Of a stretch of DNA of 64,000 nucleotides, positions 58,195 to 64,000 are shown piece by piece. Position numbers and translations under genes: made by a program. Every line of letters begins with the position of its first letter. Within the stretch, counting starts at the first letter, position 1. The stretch covers positions 1 to 64,000 of the forward strand of contig NZ_PJPV01000007.1 in NCBI RefSeq assembly GCF_002864045.1, in the 5' to 3' direction. The notes below the pieces were generated by a model that had not been told where the DNA came from, searched no databases, and was given only the letters and a program-made list of their open reading frames with translations. Source of the DNA: Endozoicomonas acroporae. GTDB taxonomy: Bacteria; Pseudomonadota; Gammaproteobacteria; Pseudomonadales; Endozoicomonadaceae.

Positions 58195-59334
58195 ATGATA
58201 CTTGCTTTCGCACTGTATAAATATTTTCCCTATGGCGGATTGCAGCGGGACTTTCTGCGAATAGCCAGTGAGTGCAAACATCGTGGATATGGTATCCGTG
58301 TCTACACCACAAGCTGGCATGGTGATAAACCGGAAGGTTTTGATATACGTCTACTGCCGGTTAAAGGGCTGACTAATCACAAAAAGATGACTGACTTCTG
58401 TCAGCAGGTACAGCAGTCGTTGAGAAACGAGCCGAAGGTGCTCCTCACCGGTTTTAATAAAATGCCCGGACTGGATATCTATTATGCCGCTGACACCTGT
58501 TATAAAGCCAAATCAGACAGCAGATTCTGGCTTTATAAACTAAGCGCCCGCTACAGACAGTACTGTGCTTTGGAAACAGCGGTTTTTGGTAAAGACAGCC
58601 AAACCGTTTCGTTGCTCATTTCTGCCCTGCAAAAACCCGAGTTCCAACGCTATTACCAGACACCCGATGAGCGCCTGCAACTGCTACCGCCGGGTATAGC
58701 AAAAGATCGCTGTCGGCCAGTGGATGCGGACATTATTCGAGAGGCGTTCCGCCAGGAGTTCGGCCTTGGCAATGAAGACCGGCTGGTATTGATGGTGGGC
58801 TCGGGGTTCAGAACCAAAGGTCTGGATCGGGCTTTGAAAGCCATTGCTGCATTGCCTGAACTACTTAACGAGTCAACTCGTTTCTTTATCATTGGTCAGG
58901 ATAAACAGAAACCTTTTCTGACGATGGCAAAGCACCTGGGCATTACTGACAAGATTCAGTTTTTTCAAGGCCGGGATGATATCCCAAGATTTCTTCTGGG
59001 AGCCGACTTGCTGATTCACCCGGCCTACAACGAAAACACCGGAACCGTTTTACTGGAAGCTCTGGTAGCAGGGCTTCCGGTATTAACGACGGATGTGTGT
59101 GGTTATGCCCATTATATTCTTGAGGCTGATGCCGGGCGGGTAATTCGTTCACCCTTTTCCCAGGATGCGCTAAATCAGGCAGTCAGTGAGATGTTGTTAT
59201 CTGAACAGCGGAAACAATGGTCTGAGAACGCCGTTAACTTCAGTAAAACTACCGATTTGTATAGCCTGCCCCAGTGTGCGGCAGAGCTGATTATTGCCCG
59301 GGCTGAAAAGAAGTGGGCAGAGGGGGCTTACTAA
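58195..59334 (+). CDS. waaG: LPS core glucosyltransferase WaaG (RfaG)
   Basis: A GT4 family enzyme that adds the first hexose to heptose II of the LPS inner core, at the cytoplasmic face of the inner membrane. The 379 residues match the family (374 in E. coli). Conserved blocks: ALYKYFPYGGLQRDFLRIAS at residue 6, GFNKMPGLDIYYAADTCY, LPPGIAKDR, GSGFRTKGLDRALKAIAALP, and the GT4 E-x7-E site as HPAYNENTGTVLLEALVAGL. The C-terminal DLYSLPQCAAELI is also WaaG-like. waaP follows with no gap (TAAGTG). Confidence 0.95.
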   Translation: MILAFALYKYFPYGGLQRDFLRIASECKHRGYGIRVYTTSWHGDKPEGFDIRLLPVKGLTNHKKMTDFCQQVQQSLRNEPKVLLTGFNKMPGLDIYYAADTCYKAKSDSRFWLYKLSARYRQYCALETAVFGKDSQTVSLLISALQKPEFQRYYQTPDERLQLLPPGIAKDRCRPVDADIIREAFRQEFGLGNEDRLVLMVGSGFRTKGLDRALKAIAALPELLNESTRFFIIGQDKQKPFLTMAKHLGITDKIQFFQGRDDIPRFLLGADLLIHPAYNENTGTVLLEALVAGLPVLTTDVCGYAHYILEADAGRVIRSPFSQDALNQAVSEMLLSEQRKQWSENAVNFSKTTDLYSLPQCAAELIIARAEKKWAEGAY

Positions 59335-60135
59335 GTGCTTTATCTGAGAGATGACTTTAACAAAGCCTGGCAGGGAAAGGATCCTCAGCAGCTGCTGGAA
59401 AATATGGATGGTGAAATCTATCGGGCATTGGAAGCACGGAGAACCTTTCGTTTTGAGCTGAATGGCCAGGGGTATTTTGCCAAAGTACATGGTGGTGTTG
59501 GGTGGTTTGAAATCATCGAAAACCTTATTCGTCTGCGCAAACCGGTGCTCGGTGCCCGCAATGAGTGGGAAGCGTTGAACCGGTTGCACGACGTTGGGAT
59601 CACCACCATGACACCGGTAGCGTTTGGCGAAACTGGCAGCAATCCCGCAACCCGGCGTTCGTTTCTGGTCACTGAAGAACTCAGGGATATGGTCACGCTG
59701 GAAGATTTTTGTAAGCCCTGGTCAGTGGAGCCGCCGACATTCAGGTTAAAACTGGCCATGATTAATAAGTTGGCAGAGATCAGTAAAAAAATGCACGGCA
59801 ATGGTATTAATCATCGGGATTATTATCTTTGTCACTTTATGATGCCTGACCGGCAGATACCGGATCCGCACAATTTGACATTTTATCTGATTGACCTCCA
59901 TCGAGCCCAGTTGCGAGATGCGACACCTTTACGTTGGGTGATCAAGGACCTTTCCGGACTCTACTATTCAGCCATGGGCATTGGTATCACCCAAAGGGAT
60001 ATCTTTCGTTTTATCAAAACCTATACCGGTCTGCCATTAAGAGAAGCATTAAAGCAGCATTTGCCCATGTGGCTGAAGATTACCAGAAAAGCCCACAAGC
60101 TTTATCAGCGAATGGCCAGAAAAGCACGACAGTAA
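59335..60135 (+). CDS. waaP: LPS core heptose I kinase WaaP (RfaP)
   Basis: WaaP phosphorylates heptose I of the inner core, which stabilises the outer membrane. The start is GTG 59335, directly after the waaG stop, and gives 266 residues (265 in E. coli). Kinase-like motifs: RRTFRFELNGQGYFAKVH with the nucleotide Lys, EWEALNRLHDVGITTMTPVA, the catalytic Asp162 in INHRDYYLCHF, and the metal-binding Asp in FYLIDLHRAQ. The last part (GLPLREALKQHLPMW) is also WaaP-like. It is the second gene of the ops-led operon. Confidence 0.95.
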   Translation: MLYLRDDFNKAWQGKDPQQLLENMDGEIYRALEARRTFRFELNGQGYFAKVHGGVGWFEIIENLIRLRKPVLGARNEWEALNRLHDVGITTMTPVAFGETGSNPATRRSFLVTEELRDMVTLEDFCKPWSVEPPTFRLKLAMINKLAEISKKMHGNGINHRDYYLCHFMMPDRQIPDPHNLTFYLIDLHRAQLRDATPLRWVIKDLSGLYYSAMGIGITQRDIFRFIKTYTGLPLREALKQHLPMWLKITRKAHKLYQRMARKARQ

Positions 60136-60168
60136 CCGGTTGTATTCGACGTTATTTGAGAGAAGGGA

Positions 60169-61587
60169 ATGACCACAGGGAAACTTTTTTACACACCGGA
60201 AGAGCTGACGAACCTGAAAGAAGCTCCTCGGAATGGTTCTATTCTGGACATTCACGGGCAGAAGATCCTGATTGATGCTGTATTGCGTTTTCTGCCGGGC
60301 AAACGGTTAGTAGCCAGAGCGATTGTGGACGGTGCAACTGTTCTGGCAAAGTTCTTTACAGGAAGTTCAGCGACACGACATTTACAGCGTGAACTCGCGG
60401 GCCTTAAAAGCTTTGCCGATGCAGGAATTAATACTCCTGCTCTGATTGAAACCCGGCAGCTTCAGGATTTTGGCCTGTTAACCACCGAATTTCTTGAGGA
60501 CAGCCAATCTCTTGAGCAAGTATGGCAGAGGAATCTCAGTGATGATCAACGCCTGGCGTTGCTTAAGCAGGTCGTAGAAACAGTCGGCCAGTTGCATCAG
60601 CACAATATCCTTCATAATGACCCACATCTGGATAATTTCCTGATGGTGGGGCAAACGTTGTTTTTGATTGATGGTGGTGGTGTTCACAGGGAGAGTGTAC
60701 AGATTTCCCAATCAGTGGCGCTGGACAATCTGGCCTTTTTTCTTTCTGTCCTGTTCCCACGGTTTGATCATCTTTCTCTTCAGTGTCAGCCTGCTTATCA
60801 ATCTATTCATCCTCTCGAAGGGATAGACGAACAGTGTCTTGCCAAAGCTATTCGGAAGAGAAGAAAGTGGCGGGAGCGTTATCTGGAAAAAGTATTCAGA
60901 ACCTGTACCGATTTTGTCGCAGAGTCCGGCTTTCGCAAGTTTCAGGTGATGGACAGAGTAGAAATCAGTGAAGCATTAACCACATTTCTGGCATCACCAG
61001 ACAGGTTTATCAATGCTGGTCATGTTCTGAAAAGGGGCAGCACTAACACGGTATCCATCGTTACCCTGGATGATGGTAAAAAAGTGTTTGTTAAACGTTA
61101 CAAAAGCACTAAAGGCTGGCTGCACCAGTTTTTCCGTGGTTTCAGAAAATCCCGTGCCCGCAATGCCTGGTATGCAGCCCATTACCTGCTGCGCCTGCTG
61201 GGGATTGATACTCCAAAGCCGTTAGCTTTACTGGAGCATAGATTTGGGCCCTTTGTAACATGCAGCTATTTGGTCACGGAATATGTTGAGGCAGAGGATG
61301 CCCTGCATTACTTCAATAGCCTGACAGAAATTACCCCGGAAGCAGAAAATAGGGCTCAGGATCTGATTGAAATACTGTCAACCCTTAAAGAAGGATTGGT
61401 GTTTCATGGGGATATGAAGGCGACTAATTTTATGCTCACGGATCACCGGCTTCTGGTCATTGATCTGGATCAGACGGTTATTTTAAAGTCTGAAGAAAAA
61501 TCAGAGAAATTGCTGAATAAAGATCGAGAAAGATTTAATAGAAACTGGCCTGTGCGCTCAATTGCAGCAGGACTTTTTTGCCGCTAA
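60169..61587 (+). CDS. Two-domain LPS kinase-like protein (WapQ/InaA type)
   Basis: The 472 residues contain two kinase folds in tandem. The first has the catalytic loop ILHNDPHLDNF (His149, Asp151) and LFLIDGGGV in the DFG position. The second has LVFHGDMKATNF (His413, Asp415) and LLVIDLDQT. The N-terminal domain lacks a clear invariant Lys context; the second has KKVFVKRYKS. In Pseudomonas the core-LPS locus has waaG-waaP-wapP/wapQ in this order, with WapQ of about this length. It probably adds or controls a core phosphate, but the exact site cannot be told. It starts 33 bases after waaP. Confidence 0.8.
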   Translation: MTTGKLFYTPEELTNLKEAPRNGSILDIHGQKILIDAVLRFLPGKRLVARAIVDGATVLAKFFTGSSATRHLQRELAGLKSFADAGINTPALIETRQLQDFGLLTTEFLEDSQSLEQVWQRNLSDDQRLALLKQVVETVGQLHQHNILHNDPHLDNFLMVGQTLFLIDGGGVHRESVQISQSVALDNLAFFLSVLFPRFDHLSLQCQPAYQSIHPLEGIDEQCLAKAIRKRRKWRERYLEKVFRTCTDFVAESGFRKFQVMDRVEISEALTTFLASPDRFINAGHVLKRGSTNTVSIVTLDDGKKVFVKRYKSTKGWLHQFFRGFRKSRARNAWYAAHYLLRLLGIDTPKPLALLEHRFGPFVTCSYLVTEYVEAEDALHYFNSLTEITPEAENRAQDLIEILSTLKEGLVFHGDMKATNFMLTDHRLLVIDLDQTVILKSEEKSEKLLNKDRERFNRNWPVRSIAAGLFCR

Positions 61588-61680
61588 AGGCTTTAAAGCA
61601 GTTGTTTCTATTCAAAAAGATTACTCGGCAATTCTCGCAGTAGTAACTATGATTTAACACCTGTGTGATATCTATTTAAG

Positions 61681-63591
61681 ATGTATAAATACCGCCCAGA
61701 CATCGACGGCCTCCGTTTTATCGCCGCAGCCCTTGTACTGCTTTATCATTTTCAGTTCAGTATCATCAGCGGTGGCTATGTTGGTGTTGATGTATTTTTT
61801 GTAATAACCGGCTTTGTTATGAGTAACCTGCTAATGAAACAGCTTTCAGCAGGTACTTTCTTGTTCAGTGATTTTTACAGCAAACGTATAAAGCGGTTGA
61901 TACCGGCTTTACTGCTGATGTCGTTTGTTGTTTTTCTGCTGATCTCGCCTATCTACATGGATGAAGAGTATTATATCTTCTCAAAGAGTTGGCTTTACTC
62001 CCTGGTCGGTTATAGTAATTTTTACTTTATTGATGAGTTTGCCAAATATTTTTCAGCAGACGCAGCTACTCAGCCACTGTTGCATACCTGGACCCTGGCT
62101 GTTGAATTTCAGTTTTATTTTCTTTGGCCTCCCGTTCTGTTTCTGGTTTATCGTTATTTGAATCGCTCAGCAGCACCCTGGGTTTTTCTGGTGTTTTGGC
62201 TGGCAACTTTTGGCTACTCCATTTACCGTACTGACGCTGCACCTGATTCTGCCTATTTTCTGCTGACGACCCGTTTGTTTGAGTTGTTGCTGGGAGCTGG
62301 GCTGGCTCTGTTTGGCAACCGTCTGCCCCGGGTGAATGACCTGACTTCCAATGGTCTTTCTTTGTCTGGCCTGGCTCTGATTATTGGCAGTGCATTGGTA
62401 TTGACCAAAGATTCGTTGTTTCCTGGTTATAATGCCCTGTGGCCAGTGCTCGGTACCGGTTTGGTTATTTATTCAGGCCTTAATAACAGTAATGCTCTGG
62501 CTGGACGACTGCTTGGTTCTGCACCACTGGTTTACCTTGGGGCTTTGTCGTATTCGCTTTATCTCTGGCACTGGCCTCTGGTAGCGATACTGAATAATCA
62601 GTTGATTCCACTGGATCTGACTAACCAGTTGTTGTTGATTGCTGCAAGTCTGGTATTAAGTTGGTTCAGCTATACCTTTGTGGAATCGAAGCTTCGTTAC
62701 ACAGACTGGTCTTTGAAAAAGTCTTTTCTGTTATTGATGCTGTTGCCTGCTATCGTTATCTGGGCTGTGCAGGTGACGATTCGTGTCGCTGATGATATCA
62801 GTTTTCGCATACCACAAAAGAACCGTGAACTGTATCGGGTGATCAATCAGCAGAATGCAGGAGATATTTTTGATCCCTGTTTTGATGGGGATGCTGTTAG
62901 CTTTGACCAGGGTGAGCATTGCCTGCTTGGAGCAAAGGAACCAGGCAAAAAGCCTGATGCCATGTTGCTGGGGGATTCCCATGCAACAGCCATGGCTGGT
63001 TTTGTCGAGGAGCTCAGTAAGCGGCAGGGGATAACTACCTTGCTGGTCACCAAGGCCTCATCGCCGTTTATCCTGGCAGAAGACACGGTTGCTACTGGAG
63101 ATGAGAGAAAAGTAAAACGTAACCAGGCTCTTCAGGATTACCTTGATCACGGCGAGCCAATGACTATTTTTCTATCCGCCTGGTGGACTGCCTATCTGGC
63201 CAGCAATCAATATCAGGGCTACTTTGTGAATATTGTCCGCTGGCTGCTTGAGCGTGGGCACAGGGTAGTGGTTATTGAAGATGCATTTCGACTTCCATCC
63301 AACAGTTTTGCCTACTGTCTGCTGAAGGATCAGCGGGATTGCACTGTGCCAAGGGCGGATGTGGAGAGTGAGCAGGTAAACTTCTACCGCTTTAAAGAGA
63401 CTATTCAGGCCCGATATCCCCAGGTTGACTGGATTAACCCCCGTTCTGCCATGTGCAATGAAGCGCGTTGTGATACGGTTCTGGATGGTACCCCTCTCTA
63501 TCGGGATGATAACCATTTGAACTATGCGGGTTCAAAAATCATTGGTCGGCGTTTTCTGGAGCAGTTTGGTAATCCTTTGTCTGCCAATTGA
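61681..63591 (+). CDS. OafA/YrhL-type acyltransferase with SGNH domain
   Basis: A membrane O-acyltransferase that would acetylate surface sugars. The 636 residues begin YRPDIDGLRFIAAALVLLYH, the acyltransferase-3 signature with the catalytic His. GGYVGVDVFFVITGFVMSNL and FYSKRIKRLIPALLL follow, and about ten helices run to residue 365. The periplasmic SGNH domain has LLGDSHATAM (Ser433) and the Asp-x-x-His in DDNHLNYAG (His612). The ATG has only a weak ribosome site. The gene follows wapQ by 93 bases and may belong to the same ops-led transcript; its product could acylate the LPS core or O-antigen. Confidence 0.9.
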   Translation: MYKYRPDIDGLRFIAAALVLLYHFQFSIISGGYVGVDVFFVITGFVMSNLLMKQLSAGTFLFSDFYSKRIKRLIPALLLMSFVVFLLISPIYMDEEYYIFSKSWLYSLVGYSNFYFIDEFAKYFSADAATQPLLHTWTLAVEFQFYFLWPPVLFLVYRYLNRSAAPWVFLVFWLATFGYSIYRTDAAPDSAYFLLTTRLFELLLGAGLALFGNRLPRVNDLTSNGLSLSGLALIIGSALVLTKDSLFPGYNALWPVLGTGLVIYSGLNNSNALAGRLLGSAPLVYLGALSYSLYLWHWPLVAILNNQLIPLDLTNQLLLIAASLVLSWFSYTFVESKLRYTDWSLKKSFLLLMLLPAIVIWAVQVTIRVADDISFRIPQKNRELYRVINQQNAGDIFDPCFDGDAVSFDQGEHCLLGAKEPGKKPDAMLLGDSHATAMAGFVEELSKRQGITTLLVTKASSPFILAEDTVATGDERKVKRNQALQDYLDHGEPMTIFLSAWWTAYLASNQYQGYFVNIVRWLLERGHRVVVIEDAFRLPSNSFAYCLLKDQRDCTVPRADVESEQVNFYRFKETIQARYPQVDWINPRSAMCNEARCDTVLDGTPLYRDDNHLNYAGSKIIGRRFLEQFGNPLSAN

Positions 63592-63723
63592 AAATACGGT
63601 CTTTTCACAGGCCAACAAGCGACTGTCCCTGTGTACGGATGATCCCATTTGAATGCGAAGGAGTTGATTATAATAAGGCCTGTAATCTAAATAGAGGATT
63701 TATTCAAAGATAACCCACCTTCG

Positions 63724-63750
63724 GGCTTATTCGATCGAATGAGCCTTTTT
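63724..63750 (+). terminator. Terminator after the LPS operon
   Basis: GGCTTATTC and GAATGAGCC form a 9-base stem around GATC, ending in TTTTT. It also lies just beyond the 3' end of the convergent partial gene at 63818. Confidence 0.85.
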
Positions 63751-63817
63751 CACTGCCATCTCCCTGCTATTCCGGTTAAGACCAATGTTATAGCCAGTTG
63801 GTTCCTCGGCTGACCGG

Positions 63818-64000
63818 CTATCTGGTGCCTGAAGCCACATCCGTACTCTCAAATATCTTATCCGCAGATGCCGCCACAAACCCCTGGTAAAGTTGACCGT
63901 TGGCCATTGGGTAGCGCCGGGCGAACTCGTAATAGCAGCCAGGGACTTTCATGGTGGTGTCATCAAAGGTCACGTCCACCGCTTTGGCCAGGGTTGAGGA
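63818..64000 (-). CDS. C-terminal part of an unidentified protein (cut by window edge)
   Basis: Sixty codons are open on the minus strand from the window edge to TAG (63818-63820). They read KAVDVTFDDTTMKVPGCYYE, then FARRYPMANGQLYQGFVAAS and a polar end. Codon use looks coding. I do not recognise the family from this part; the start and most of the gene lie beyond the window. Confidence 0.55.
   Translation of the reverse strand, partial: SSTLAKAVDVTFDDTTMKVPGCYYEFARRYPMANGQLYQGFVAASADKIFESTDVASGTR

Overview
The window looks like a chromosome segment of a host-associated marine gammaproteobacterium of the Oceanospirillales, most like Endozoicomonas. This is inferred, not searched. The conserved blocks have Pseudomonas/Oceanospirillales order (dapB-carA-carB-greA; uvrA facing an MFS gene and ssb; fxsA-groES-groEL; astA-astD-astB; an RfaH-type LPS core operon). 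Between them lie repeats and lineage-specific, effector-like or secreted proteins, which is the style of that genus.

Layout. 1-8.2 kb: a palindromic repeat, an unknown gene, then dapB, an unknown coiled-coil gene, carA, carB and greA. 8.2-12.7 kb: a decayed mobile zone with a nested MITE-like insertion, a Ser/Thr-rich single-pass membrane protein with an apparent frameshift, a REP-type transposase fragment, a group II intron tail, and two genes truncated at a second copy of the palindromic repeat. 12.7-19.9 kb: uvrA (-), two related secreted or membrane proteins (-), a YajR-like MFS transporter and ssb (+).

19.9-29.0 kb: an integrated element with a six-gene overlapping operon. It encodes three tyrosine recombinases, two small HTH/coiled-coil proteins and a RecD2-like helicase. 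Recombinase-site-like motifs lie at both ends, and a decayed piece of a second helicase copy lies near the right end. It resembles Tn554, RIT or SE-type elements, but the helicase and the second small protein make it the most interesting system here.

29.1-37.1 kb: ygfA (5-formyl-THF cyclo-ligase), exported proteins, a cutC remnant, an 865-residue unknown protein, a 225-bp inverted-repeat element, and an IS66 transposase fragment fused in frame to an NlpC/P60-like domain. 37.3-44.7 kb: rep helicase, a FabG-like reductase, an unknown protein, fxsA, and groES-groEL behind a near-consensus sigma-32 promoter. 45-51.5 kb: effector-like genes, including an Arg-rich repeat protein, a possible OTU-like protein lacking the catalytic Cys, and a RING-finger membrane protein; then the third copy of the palindromic repeat. 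51.5-56.3 kb: a glutathione S-transferase and the arginine succinyltransferase genes astA-astD-astB (astC and astE are not here). 56.4-57.7 kb: a membrane protein with a J-domain-like tail.

58.0-63.6 kb: an ops (RfaH) element followed by waaG, waaP, a two-domain LPS kinase of WapQ type and an OafA-type acyltransferase. These genes would build, phosphorylate and acylate surface glycolipid. The window ends inside a minus-strand gene that was not identified. No rRNA, tRNA or CRISPR array was seen.
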